NCBI GenBank assembly: GCA_021827445.1
Contig: JAKAVW010000001.1
Location: 1-38,390 of the forward strand
Origin: Pseudomonadota bacterium
Lineage (GTDB): Bacteria; Pseudomonadota; Gammaproteobacteria; Acidithiobacillales; Acidithiobacillaceae
Direction: 5' to 3'
Length of the DNA: 38,390 bases
The translations under genes were made by a program, and so were the position numbers. Below are positions 1-7,389 of this stretch, piece after piece; the first letter of the stretch is position 1; each line of letters begins with the position of its first letter. Under the pieces are notes generated by a model. It had not been told where the DNA came from, did not search any database, and saw nothing but the letters and a program-made list of their open reading frames with translations.

Positions 1-2
1 AA

Positions 3-140
3 AAGATGGGCATCAGCTGGGACAAGGCCAAGGCCGACTTCCAGGAATATCTCAAGCAGGTGGAGCAAGGCAATGTGGAATACCTCTACAACCCCGAACT
101 CGCCACCAATCAAAACATCAACATGAAAGCGGGCGCTTAA
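3..140 (+). CDS. hdrB1: C-terminal end of sHdrB1 (heterodisulfide reductase-like subunit B), 5' partial
   Basis: This open frame enters from the left edge and ends at a TAA at 138-140. Only about 45 residues are present and none of the cysteine motifs is in view, so the sequence itself is not diagnostic. The call rests on context: it is followed after 12 nt by hdrA in the order B1-A-hypothetical-C2-B2 that is standard for sulfur oxidisers with the sHdr pathway. In that family HdrB1 carries a CCG-type iron-sulfur site and pairs with HdrC1. The visible tail is hydrophilic and charged. Confidence that it is coding is high; identity is inferred from gene order. Confidence 0.7.
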   Translation, partial: KMGISWDKAKADFQEYLKQVEQGNVEYLYNPELATNQNINMKAGA

Positions 141-152
141 GGAGAAAGTTCA

Positions 153-1208
153 GTGAGTGCACAAGATACAGTTTTAGTCGTAGGTGCAGGTCCAGCAGGT
201 TTGTCGGCAGCCGCTACTATTGCCTCCATGGGTAAGAAAGCGGTTATCGTCGAGAAAGAAGATGTACTTGGTGGTGCACCCATCATCTCGGGTTACGCCA
301 AACTGGTGCCCTCCGGCGAGTGGGCCAAAGATGCCATCGGTCGTATGGTTAGCCGCGTGGAAGGCGACGGTAACGTCAGCATCCATAAGTCTACCAAGGT
401 CACGCAGGTGGCGGGCGAAGCCGGTAACTTTACGGCTACCCTGAGCAATGGCGATAAACTCGATGCTGGCGCTATCGTGCTAGGCACTGGATTCACCCAT
501 TTCGACTCCATCAATAAGCCGGAATGGGGCTTCGGCACCTACGAGGATGTACTTACCACTACCCAGATGGAGCAGATGGTGGGTACAGGGCAAATCCGTT
601 GTCCCTCCGATGGCCGGGTTCCGGAGCGCGTGGCTATTCTGCTGTGTGTCGGTTCGCGTGACCGCCAGATTGGCCGTGAATGGTGCTCCAAGATCTGCTG
701 CACCGTATCTACCAACCTCGCCATGGAGATCAAGGAAATTTCTCCGAGCACCGACGTCTTCATTTATTACATGGATATCCGTACCTTCGGCCTTTACGAA
801 GACAAGTTCTACTGGAAGAGCCAGGAAGAATACAAAACCAAGTTCGTCAAGGCACGTATTGCTGAAGTGACCAAATCTCCAGATGGCCGTTTGTTGGTCA
901 AGGGTGAAGATACTTTAGTCAAGCGTCCGATCGTCATTCCGATGGATCTTGTCGTGCATGCCATCGGCATGGACCCTAACGCATTGAATCCCGAGATCGC
1001 CAAGACCTTTGGCATTGGGCTTGAGAAGCATGGATTTATTGATCGAGCGGAGCAATACACCAACAGTCAAGGAACAACCCGCAAGGGTATTTACGTATGT
1101 GGCTCTGCCACTGGTCCGGAAACCATCGATGACTCGATTGCGCAAGGTCAGGCAGCCGGTTCGCGTGCGGTGGCGGACCTCTACGGACAGCAGAAAGTTG
1201 CCAGCTGA
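153..1208 (+). CDS. hdrA: sHdrA, FAD-binding heterodisulfide reductase-like subunit A
   Basis: A 351-residue flavoprotein of the short sulfur-oxidiser type of HdrA. A dinucleotide-binding fold opens the protein (GAGPAG at residues 11-16), and a cysteine-rich segment typical of HdrA follows, with C165, C178, C182 and C183 positioned to bind a 4Fe-4S cluster. A GTG start is used, preceded by GGAGAAAG at 141-148. In the family, HdrA is the central electron-transfer subunit of the cytoplasmic sHdr complex, which oxidises sulfane sulfur bound to carrier proteins or lipoate, probably passing electrons to NAD or quinones. The short length, without ferredoxin domains, separates it from methanogen HdrA. 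The next gene overlaps its 3' end, which suggests coupled translation. Confidence 0.93.
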   Translation: MSAQDTVLVVGAGPAGLSAAATIASMGKKAVIVEKEDVLGGAPIISGYAKLVPSGEWAKDAIGRMVSRVEGDGNVSIHKSTKVTQVAGEAGNFTATLSNGDKLDAGAIVLGTGFTHFDSINKPEWGFGTYEDVLTTTQMEQMVGTGQIRCPSDGRVPERVAILLCVGSRDRQIGREWCSKICCTVSTNLAMEIKEISPSTDVFIYYMDIRTFGLYEDKFYWKSQEEYKTKFVKARIAEVTKSPDGRLLVKGEDTLVKRPIVIPMDLVVHAIGMDPNALNPEIAKTFGIGLEKHGFIDRAEQYTNSQGTTRKGIYVCGSATGPETIDDSIAQGQAAGSRAVADLYGQQKVAS

Positions 1209-2016
1209 TATCTACCACGCCGGGAACGAAGAGCATGTCGTTCCCGCCTCGTTGCCGGTCGAGTTGGATAAAGGACTGCTCAACAAGTCCTTTTATGAGC
1301 TCGAAGAGGCTTTTGAGGGGCAGCAAGGCCTTGCTGATCTGGTCAGTAGTCTGACTAAGAAATCGGCGAGTTTTCGCCGGCTTCTGCTGGAAAGCAAACA
1401 GTCGCTGACGGACGAACAGATGGAGCATCTCGTTGAACAAATGTTCACTGCGCGGCGCAAAATCTGGCCGGTCATACAGGAGCAGGGTGCTGCACGGGTA
1501 GGTGAAGTGATGCGTGATTTGCTGGACGGCCACGGTGATCTGGCACAGCGCATGACGCGTTTTGAAGAGGCTTTGCCTGCCACAGGAAAAGCAAAACGTG
1601 TTATCAGGGATATGGGTGCCGAGGTGTTGCATTTCAGCGACCCCGAACGGTATCCGCTGATGACGCGCTGGGTCTGGGATCAAAGTACAACCTCAGGCGC
1701 AGTACGTGAATTCATCCGTGGGGGCGACTATCTGACCGATTTCCCTTTCGGCGAAAGTCCGGAAATGTTTGAGGGTTTGCGCCAATGGATGCGGGAAACA
1801 CTGTTGGAATTAGGGGTATATCGTGATGTACCTTATATGATCGATATCATCCTGGCCCATCAGTATTCGCAATATGTGCGCGCTATGGCGGAAGGCTTTT
1901 TGCGTTCAGATTTTGGCGGCCAAACAGACTTTACGGAACAGATCCGTAAGTTGCTGGGCGTAGAAGTACACCGGCGGATGGGCGGCTCGCGTATCAAGAG
2001 AGACGACATTCATTAA
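1198..2016 (+). CDS. Conserved hypothetical protein of the sHdr operon (Hyp between hdrA and hdrC2)
   Basis: About 272 residues if the TTG at 1198 is the start, which overlaps the end of hdrA by 11 nt. There is no ATG or GTG near this point; TTGs at 1252 and 1264 are alternatives, and the frame is also open far upstream inside hdrA, so the start is uncertain. The protein is soluble, rich in charged helices, and has no cysteine cluster, signal peptide or membrane segment. A gene of this size at this place is a constant part of sHdr operons in Acidithiobacillus and relatives, which points to a structural or assembly role in the complex. I recognise no domain and assign no activity. Confidence 0.85.
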   Translation: MPADIYHAGNEEHVVPASLPVELDKGLLNKSFYELEEAFEGQQGLADLVSSLTKKSASFRRLLLESKQSLTDEQMEHLVEQMFTARRKIWPVIQEQGAARVGEVMRDLLDGHGDLAQRMTRFEEALPATGKAKRVIRDMGAEVLHFSDPERYPLMTRWVWDQSTTSGAVREFIRGGDYLTDFPFGESPEMFEGLRQWMRETLLELGVYRDVPYMIDIILAHQYSQYVRAMAEGFLRSDFGGQTDFTEQIRKLLGVEVHRRMGGSRIKRDDIH

Positions 2017-2039
2017 TGAATTAGGGTATAGGAGTGGCT

Positions 2040-2759
2040 ATGGCTATTCATGAAAAAACACTGATCGATCCCGATCGGATTTTGCAGCACGATCACTTGG
2101 TAGTGGATGGGGTGGATGTTTCGGGTTCCTGGAACACCATGATTACCCCACGCACGCTGACGGATTACGAAGAGCATTTTGAAGAAATTATCCAGAGCTA
2201 TAGCGGTGGTGAGAACGTGCATCGTTGCTGGCAGTGCGGATCGTGTACCAATTCCTGCACCATGTACGCACAGAATGTGGATTTTAATCCCCGTTACTGG
2301 ATTTACCTGATTCGTCTGGGCCTCAAAGCCGAGTTGATGAAGGACAAAGACATTATCTGGCAGTGTGTTTCCTGCAACAAGTGCACCAACATCTGCCCCA
2401 AGGATGTGCGTCCTGAGGGGGTGATGAAGGCGACGGCGCATTGGCTGGAAGATAACGGCTTGACGCCGAAGACGCTATCGACGCATTTTGATGAGGAGTT
2501 CACCCATCAGTGCATCGAATTCGGGCGTATCGAAGATACCGAAGTCATGGTGGGATTCTTCAAACGCTCTGGTCAGCCTCTGGTCCAGGCCTGGATCGTG
2601 GAATTTGGTAAGCGTCTGACTAAGCGGCTGCCCCTAGGTCAGTTGGCCAAAATGGGAATGAATGTGGTGTTCCGTCCGAAGACCAAATCCTGGGGTAAAA
2701 CTGGTGAAGTCCTCGCTGAATATGTGAAGGCACAGAAGGAGGCTGCTCATCATGGCTAA
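2040..2759 (+). CDS. hdrC2: sHdrC2, two-cluster ferredoxin-like heterodisulfide reductase subunit C
   Basis: A 239-residue iron-sulfur protein with two classical 4Fe-4S binding motifs: C63, C66, C69, C73 and C109, C112, C115, C119, each followed by the usual proline or polar turn. This matches HdrC subunits, which relay electrons between HdrB and HdrA. A GTG at 2034 is in frame, but the GGAG at 2031-2034 overlaps it and sits five bases before the ATG at 2040, so the ATG is preferred. The gene overlaps hdrB2 by 8 nt, in line with the obligate pairing of C and B subunits. No membrane anchor is seen. Confidence 0.92.
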   Translation: MAIHEKTLIDPDRILQHDHLVVDGVDVSGSWNTMITPRTLTDYEEHFEEIIQSYSGGENVHRCWQCGSCTNSCTMYAQNVDFNPRYWIYLIRLGLKAELMKDKDIIWQCVSCNKCTNICPKDVRPEGVMKATAHWLEDNGLTPKTLSTHFDEEFTHQCIEFGRIEDTEVMVGFFKRSGQPLVQAWIVEFGKRLTKRLPLGQLAKMGMNVVFRPKTKSWGKTGEVLAEYVKAQKEAAHHG

Positions 2760-3663
2760 GGTTGCATATTATCCCGGTTGCGCGCTGGAAGGTTCCGGCG
2801 GACCCTATGACAAATCCACTCGTGTTCTGGTGAAAGAACTTGGTTTGGAGATGGAGAATCTCGAAGACTACAACTGCTGCGGCGCGATGGAAGTGAAGAA
2901 TATTCACCCCATGTTGCAGACGTATATGTCCGCGCGGAATCTCGCTATTGCCAGTAAACTACAGGGTTGCGATACGGTAATGGCGCCTTGTAACGGCTGT
3001 TATCGTAATCTGAAGCAGGTCGAATATGAGTGTGCTACTTCTGAAGAAACCATGAAGACGGTTCAGGATCTCGCCGTAAAATCCGGTGATCCCGTCTATG
3101 AAGGGGATGTGCGTAGTCTGCATGCTCTTGAGTGGTTTATGGAAGAAGTGGGTACAGACGGTATCAAGAGTAAGGTCAAAAAGAGTCTGAACGGTCTGAA
3201 GATCGCCAACTACTACGGCTGCATGTATACCCGTCCCCGGCAGATTTTTCCGGAAAAGGACCAAGGACCGGGCTCAGAGTCAAGCTATGCGCCACATTTC
3301 ATGGATGATTTATTGTCCGCTGCCGGTGCCGTCAATGTCGATTTTCCGCTGAAAACGGCATGCTGTGGTGGTGCCCATACGTTGTCTGATTCGGACACCT
3401 CCACCCAGTTGGTGTTGAATATCCTCCAGGCGGCGGAAGATGCCGGTGCGGAAGTGATTGCCACCGAGTGTCCTACCTGCCACTCTGGTCTGGAAATGCA
3501 TCAGGTCCGTGCGGAGATAGAGTTTGGCATCAAGTCGAACGTCAAGGTGATCTACTTCACCCAGTTGCTCGGTTTGGCCATGGGTCTGTCTGCGCGCAAA
3601 GTCGGCATTCCCGACAATGTCAGCGACTCGATGGATCTCCTCGCTGCCAAAGGTATCATCTAA
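2752..3663 (+). CDS. hdrB2: sHdrB2, CCG-domain heterodisulfide reductase-like subunit B
   Basis: A 303-residue protein with two complete CCG motifs: C10, C42-C43, C80, C83, and C157, C204-C205, C240, C243. In the HdrB family such motifs bind non-cubane or unusual 4Fe-4S clusters at the active site for disulfide chemistry. Both sets are intact here, so both sites are probably functional. Its start overlaps the end of hdrC2. It is the last gene before a strong intrinsic terminator, so the hdr structural genes may be transcribed separately from the lbpA-lip genes downstream, or partly read through. Expected role: the catalytic subunit of the sHdr complex that handles lipoate- or protein-bound sulfur. 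Confidence 0.92.
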   Translation: MAKVAYYPGCALEGSGGPYDKSTRVLVKELGLEMENLEDYNCCGAMEVKNIHPMLQTYMSARNLAIASKLQGCDTVMAPCNGCYRNLKQVEYECATSEETMKTVQDLAVKSGDPVYEGDVRSLHALEWFMEEVGTDGIKSKVKKSLNGLKIANYYGCMYTRPRQIFPEKDQGPGSESSYAPHFMDDLLSAAGAVNVDFPLKTACCGGAHTLSDSDTSTQLVLNILQAAEDAGAEVIATECPTCHSGLEMHQVRAEIEFGIKSNVKVIYFTQLLGLAMGLSARKVGIPDNVSDSMDLLAAKGII

Positions 3664-3674
3664 AGATGTAGGAA

Positions 3675-3702
3675 GGCGCCCCTTTGCGGGGCGCTTTTTT
3701 TT
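3675..3702 (+). terminator. Intrinsic terminator after hdrB2
   Basis: A 7-bp GC-only stem (GCGCCCC at 3676-3682 with GGGGCGC at 3688-3694) closes a 5-nt loop and is followed by eight T residues. It lies 12 nt after the hdrB2 stop and separates the hdr structural genes from the lbpA-dsrE-lbpA group. Confidence 0.9.
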
Positions 3703-3729
3703 ACCTGCCGCTGATATCAGGGGAAGGCT

Positions 3730-4176
3730 ATGGAATGTAACGGTTGCGAATTCCGTGCCGAATTATATTACGATCGGGAATGTCAAATCTGGGTGCGACG
3801 CGAAGGCGATGGCACACTTACCGTGGGTATGACCGACATATCTCAGTCGATAGCGGGAAAGATTTTGCATGTCCGGGTGCGCCGACCCGGGACACGTCGT
3901 CCGGTGGGTAAACCGGTCGCCACTATTGAGAGTGGGAAATGGGCGGGTCCGGTGCCGAATGTCTTTGATTGCGTGATTGATTTGGCCAACGAAGATGTGT
4001 TGGAAGATCCCAATCTTCTCAATATTGAACCCTACGAAGCATGGATCGCACGGGTACGGCCAGTGGCTTCGGTAGACGTTGCGCTCGAAAGGCTGTCTAC
4101 TGGAGACGCTGCCTTTGAGTTGTACCGGCAGCGCTGTCTGCGTGACAATATCCATTGTGAACGAGGAATGCGATGA
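3730..4176 (+). CDS. lbpA1: Lipoate-binding protein, GcvH-like (first LbpA)
   Basis: A 148-residue protein of the glycine-cleavage H-protein fold. The lipoylation site is the lysine in ESGKWAGP, K70. In sulfur oxidisers such LbpA proteins do not serve glycine cleavage; they carry sulfur intermediates for the sHdr complex on a lipoyl arm. No glycine cleavage genes are in view, and the hdr context supports the LbpA reading. It starts at an ATG preceded by GGGGAAGG. Its 3' end overlaps dsrE by 4 nt. It differs strongly from the second LbpA 450 nt downstream: the region after the lipoyl lysine diverges, and the tail is arginine- and cysteine-containing. The symbol number is mine, to tell the two copies apart. 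Confidence 0.87.
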   Translation: MECNGCEFRAELYYDRECQIWVRREGDGTLTVGMTDISQSIAGKILHVRVRRPGTRRPVGKPVATIESGKWAGPVPNVFDCVIDLANEDVLEDPNLLNIEPYEAWIARVRPVASVDVALERLSTGDAAFELYRQRCLRDNIHCERGMR

Positions 4177-4568
4177 GCGATCACTATCTGGAGGATCAGG
4201 GTGAAAAATCGGTAGTCATCGTGATGACCAGTGGGCCGAGCACGGCACACCGCTGTGCGACACCTTTTTATCTAGGAGCCCTGTTGTCTTCCATGGATGC
4301 AGAGGTTAAGATTTTTTGCACGATGGAAGCGGTTAGGCTCATGCAGACGGGCGTTGCGGAAAATCTCTCGGCGATGGCTGGGGGTAAGCGCATTATCGAC
4401 TTTATTCGCGACGCGAAAAATGCCGGGGTAGAAATTCACGTATGTCGCCCGGCACTCCCAGGCTATGACATCGAGGCCGATAACCTGATTGAGGAAGTGG
4501 ATGCGGTGGCATCTGCCGGTGATCTCGCAGACTTGATTTTATCCGTGGACCGACTGCTGTTTTTTTGA
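4173..4568 (+). CDS. dsrE: DsrE-family sulfur carrier/sulfurtransferase
   Basis: A 131-residue protein of the DsrE/DsrF-like alpha/beta fold, beginning with a hydrophobic strand and a TSGPST turn typical of the family. Three cysteines lie at expected strand ends: in HRCATPF, FCTM and HVCRPALPG. The last, near residue 90, is the best candidate for persulfide binding. DsrE-like proteins, with TusA and rhodanese, pass sulfane sulfur towards the sHdr or Dsr systems in the cytoplasm. Here it is translationally coupled (ATGA) to lbpA1 and lies between two lipoate-binding proteins, so transfer of sulfur to the lipoyl arm is a reasonable inference. Subfamily (DsrE2 or DsrE3) is not decided. Confidence 0.82.
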   Translation: MSDHYLEDQGEKSVVIVMTSGPSTAHRCATPFYLGALLSSMDAEVKIFCTMEAVRLMQTGVAENLSAMAGGKRIIDFIRDAKNAGVEIHVCRPALPGYDIEADNLIEEVDAVASAGDLADLILSVDRLLFF

Positions 4569-4572
4569 CTAA

Positions 4573-4587
4573 TGCTGCCTGGCAGCA
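4573..4587. promoter_or_regulatory. 15-bp palindrome between dsrE and the second lbpA
   Basis: TGCTGCC and GGCAGCA are perfect inverted repeats around a central T. The spacer is too short for a strong hairpin and no T-run follows, so a protein-binding site is as likely as an RNA structure. Its function is unknown. Confidence 0.4.
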
Positions 4588-4627
4588 GGCTCTGTTTACC
4601 TAAAATGTAACCCCGAAGGAGAAAATG

Positions 4628-5065
4628 ATGGGAACTGTACGTGGCTGTGAAATCCCCGAAGATCTGATGTACAACGTTGATAATAACGTGTGGCTGCGCA
4701 AGGAAGATGATGGCAGTGTGACCATTGGCATGACCTCCTATGCTTGTGCGCTGGCTGGACAGATTGTTTCTTATACGCCTAAGGGGGCTGGTAAGGATAT
4801 CAAGAAGGACAAGTCGGCGGCGACTGTTGAGTCTGGCAAGTGGGTAGGTCCGTTGAAGAGCCCTGTCAGTGGCACGATCTTATCGAGCAATGATGACGTT
4901 GCGAAAGATCCTGGTCTCATCAATAAAGATCCCTATGGCAGCGGTTGGATCGCCAAGTTGACTCCTGCGGACTTTGCGGGTGATTCCGGTGAATTGAAGA
5001 CCGGTGCCGATGTGTTGGCGGCCTTTGAGGAAAAAATGACGACGGATGGTTTTGGCGGCTGCTGA
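4628..5065 (+). CDS. lbpA2: Lipoate-binding protein, GcvH-like (second LbpA)
   Basis: A 145-residue H-protein-like carrier with the lipoylated lysine at K71 in VESGKWVGP, followed by a canonical SPVSG turn. Two adjacent ATGs exist. AAGGAG at 4616-4621 gives a six-base spacer to the second (4628), which is preferred over 4625. The protein is the typical sHdr-associated LbpA, with its conserved hairpin around the lipoyl lysine and a C-terminal helix. It should be lipoylated by the ligase encoded at 6319 and act as sulfur carrier for the sHdr complex. A strong stem-loop follows the stop codon, so it may be expressed as its own unit together with dsrE and lbpA1. Confidence 0.9.
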   Translation: MGTVRGCEIPEDLMYNVDNNVWLRKEDDGSVTIGMTSYACALAGQIVSYTPKGAGKDIKKDKSAATVESGKWVGPLKSPVSGTILSSNDDVAKDPGLINKDPYGSGWIAKLTPADFAGDSGELKTGADVLAAFEEKMTTDGFGGC

Positions 5066-5091
5066 TCAGCAAAACCCGTCATGATTCAAGA

Positions 5092-5115
5092 AGACGGCCG
5101 CATTTGCGGCCGTCT
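5092..5115 (+). terminator. Stem-loop between lbpA2 and lipS1 (terminator or processing site)
   Basis: A perfect 10-bp stem (5092-5101 with 5106-5115) closes an ATTT loop. The following bases, AGCTTTCTCTCT, are pyrimidine-rich without a continuous T-run. It could be a partial terminator or a 3'-stabilising hairpin that lowers expression of the lip genes relative to lbpA2. Confidence 0.7.
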
Positions 5116-5148
5116 AGCTTTCTCTCTGTGCAAAGGATGGAAATTCAT

Positions 5149-6270
5149 ATGAACCCATGGTTGAACGCTGTTTCTCAAGTGGAGGCTTTGGAGGATTTGG
5201 TCCTCAATGCGGATTTAGTGGACTCTATGCGCGAACGGTGGTCGGGTCTGTCCGGCAGTCAGGTGGGTCGCATCAATTTCTATACGCCTTCTTTTAGGCA
5301 TCATGAGACGTCGGAGGTTTCCGCATGCGGGAAGAATGCCTTCCCGGCTATTTCCATCACCGGTGGGGACTGCAAGTTACAGTGCGATCACTGTAAGGCG
5401 AAGATTCTGGAGCCGATGATTCCGGTGCGGACGCCAGAAGAACTGGATCGTCTGGTGGACCAGATTGTCCTGGATGGGGGCCGTGGGCTGCTTCTTTCAG
5501 GAGGTTCTGACCACCAGAACGTGGTCCATTATGAACCCTATTTCCCGACGGTGCGCAAGATTAAGGATCGCTATCCAAATTTACAGATTGCCATGCATAC
5601 CGGTATTGCGACCCCGGAGTTTGCACGCGGGATGGAGGATGCTGGTGTCGATGTGGCCATGATGGATGTCATCGGTGCGCAGGACACCATCAACCAGGTT
5701 TACCATTTGCGCCGTTCGGTGGATGATTTTGAGGCCGCGCTGGAAGCCTTGGTGGCCACCAAGATGAAAGTGGTGCCGCATATTGTCATCGGGCTGCATT
5801 ACGGGGAGCTGCTTGGTGAATGGAACTCTCTCGAAATTATCCAGCGGCATCTGCCCAGTGCGTTGGTGCTGGTGGTAATCATGCCGCAGTATGCTGCTTC
5901 GAGTCGGCCTTTCGCGACGCCAGCGGCGGATGAAATCGGTAAATTCTTTATGGATGCGCGTGCTGCTCTACCGGAAACACCGGTATTGTTGGGTTGCGCG
6001 CGTCCATCCGGCGTGCATCGCTCCATCACCGACACCTATGCGGTCATGGCGGGGCTGAACGGCGTGGCCTTCCCCTCTGATGGCATGCTGGCGCTTGCCA
6101 AACATCTGGAACGGGATGTTTTTGTGACACCTTCCTGCTGCTCCATGATCGTGGGTGAAGAAGTCCTGGCGCTCGGTGATGAGACGACTACCATGCCCTT
6201 GGACTATGTTCCCGTCGCGCCGAAGCGTCGTACGCAACTGCGGGATATCCCGATTGTGTTTACGGCCTGA
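5149..6270 (+). CDS. lipS1: LipS1, radical SAM sulfur-insertion enzyme for lipoate assembly
   Basis: About 373 residues. The radical SAM cluster motif is C75-X3-C79-X2-C82, inside a TGGDCKLQCDHC segment, and a second cysteine pair occurs near the C-terminus in TPSCCSM, suitable for an auxiliary cluster. LipS1 and LipS2 together replace classical lipoyl synthase LipA, adding two sulfurs to a protein-bound octanoyl chain in sHdr organisms. ATGs at 5137 and 5149 are both possible. AAAGGA at 5132-5137 overlaps the first, so 5149 is chosen. The gene follows lbpA2, its likely substrate, and precedes the dedicated ligase. Assignment to LipS1 rather than a biotin-synthase-like protein is supported by the neighbourhood. 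Confidence 0.88.
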   Translation: MNPWLNAVSQVEALEDLVLNADLVDSMRERWSGLSGSQVGRINFYTPSFRHHETSEVSACGKNAFPAISITGGDCKLQCDHCKAKILEPMIPVRTPEELDRLVDQIVLDGGRGLLLSGGSDHQNVVHYEPYFPTVRKIKDRYPNLQIAMHTGIATPEFARGMEDAGVDVAMMDVIGAQDTINQVYHLRRSVDDFEAALEALVATKMKVVPHIVIGLHYGELLGEWNSLEIIQRHLPSALVLVVIMPQYAASSRPFATPAADEIGKFFMDARAALPETPVLLGCARPSGVHRSITDTYAVMAGLNGVAFPSDGMLALAKHLERDVFVTPSCCSMIVGEEVLALGDETTTMPLDYVPVAPKRRTQLRDIPIVFTA

Positions 6271-6318
6271 GACGATAGTGCTTTCTCTGGGCTCCATGTT
6301 TTCCCGGTGGCTTGCGTT

Positions 6319-7389
6319 ATGACGGCGCACGCCACTGATGACTGGCTTATGGTCGATACCGGGCTACGCTCGGCCGACGAAAATATGGCTTTAGACAAAG
6401 CGTTGCTCCTGGCGATGTCGGAAAGCCGGATTCCCAACATTTTTCGTTTCCTGCGCTTTGAGGAATCCGCGCTGGTCGGTTATCACCAATCACCGGAGCA
6501 GGAGCTCAATCTGGAGTTCTGTCGTGAGCAGGGGATCGCCGTGCAGCGTCGTCTCACCGGCGGCGGTGCACTGATCTTTGATCCCACCCAGATAGGCTGG
6601 GAGCTGGTTTGTCGGCGGGACGCGCTGCCCCAGGGTGATATGGCGTCGCTGTCACGGAAGATCTGTGAAGCGGCGGCGGCCGGCTTGTCACTTTTGGGAG
6701 TGACCGCGCAATTTCGTCCGCGCAATGACATTGAAGTGGAGGGGCGAAAGATTTCCGGCACCGGTGGGATCATGGATGGAGACACGTTGCTGTTTCAGGG
6801 CACGGTGCTGGTCGATCTGGATATCCCGCGGATGTTGCGGGTACTGCGCGTGCCATTGGAGAAACTGGACGCCCACGCCATCTCTTCGGTGGCGGAACGG
6901 GTGACCAGCTTAAAAGCCCTGTTAGGTAAAGCGCCGGAGTTGATGGTGGTGCAGAAAGCCTTGCTGGATGGTTTCCGTGCGCAGTTGGGGCTGTCTTTCG
7001 TCGAAGGGGACTTGCCGGACTGTGTTACCGAATTGCTGCCAGAGGCGTTGGCGAAGGTGCGTGACGCGGAGTGGCTCGGCATCAACCGCCGCGCGCGCGA
7101 CGCTATGCCGTTGCGTAAAGCGACGTTGCGCGCCCCCGGTGGCACGCTGCAAGCGGAAATGCTCTGGGATAGCTATGGGAACCGGGTGCGGCAAGTCCAC
7201 TTTAGTGGTGACTATTTTATCCAGCCGCCGCGCGCTATCGTCGATCTGGAGGCGGCACTGCGTAATGTGCATCTGAATGACGTGGATGGCATTATCGAGG
7301 GATTGTTCGAGGAACAGGCTGTCGATGGCTTCGGCTTACAGCCGGAGCATTTCGCGACGGTATTGCGGATGGCGGCAAAAGACGCGTGA
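6319..7389 (+). CDS. slpl(AB): Lipoate-protein ligase sLpl(AB)-like
   Basis: About 356 residues of the biotin/lipoate ligase superfamily. RRLTGGG at residues 77-83 and the segment around K144 (GRKISGTGG), which contacts the lipoyl-adenylate, are both intact. The extra C-terminal region makes it a two-part LplA type. The ATG at 6319 has GGTGG at 6306-6310 upstream; an in-frame GTG at 6307 is the alternative. It should attach octanoate or lipoate to the LbpA carriers. It overlaps lipT by 4 nt, and the whole lipS1-ligase-lipT-lipS2 order matches the lipoate assembly cluster described for sHdr bacteria. Confidence 0.9.
   Translation: MTAHATDDWLMVDTGLRSADENMALDKALLLAMSESRIPNIFRFLRFEESALVGYHQSPEQELNLEFCREQGIAVQRRLTGGGALIFDPTQIGWELVCRRDALPQGDMASLSRKICEAAAAGLSLLGVTAQFRPRNDIEVEGRKISGTGGIMDGDTLLFQGTVLVDLDIPRMLRVLRVPLEKLDAHAISSVAERVTSLKALLGKAPELMVVQKALLDGFRAQLGLSFVEGDLPDCVTELLPEALAKVRDAEWLGINRRARDAMPLRKATLRAPGGTLQAEMLWDSYGNRVRQVHFSGDYFIQPPRAIVDLEAALRNVHLNDVDGIIEGLFEEQAVDGFGLQPEHFATVLRMAAKDA

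Noticed and set aside
5092..5148. Upstream extension of lipS1 into the hairpin
   Set aside because: The extra residues would be encoded by a stem-loop and have no ribosome site; the ATG at 5149 is better placed.
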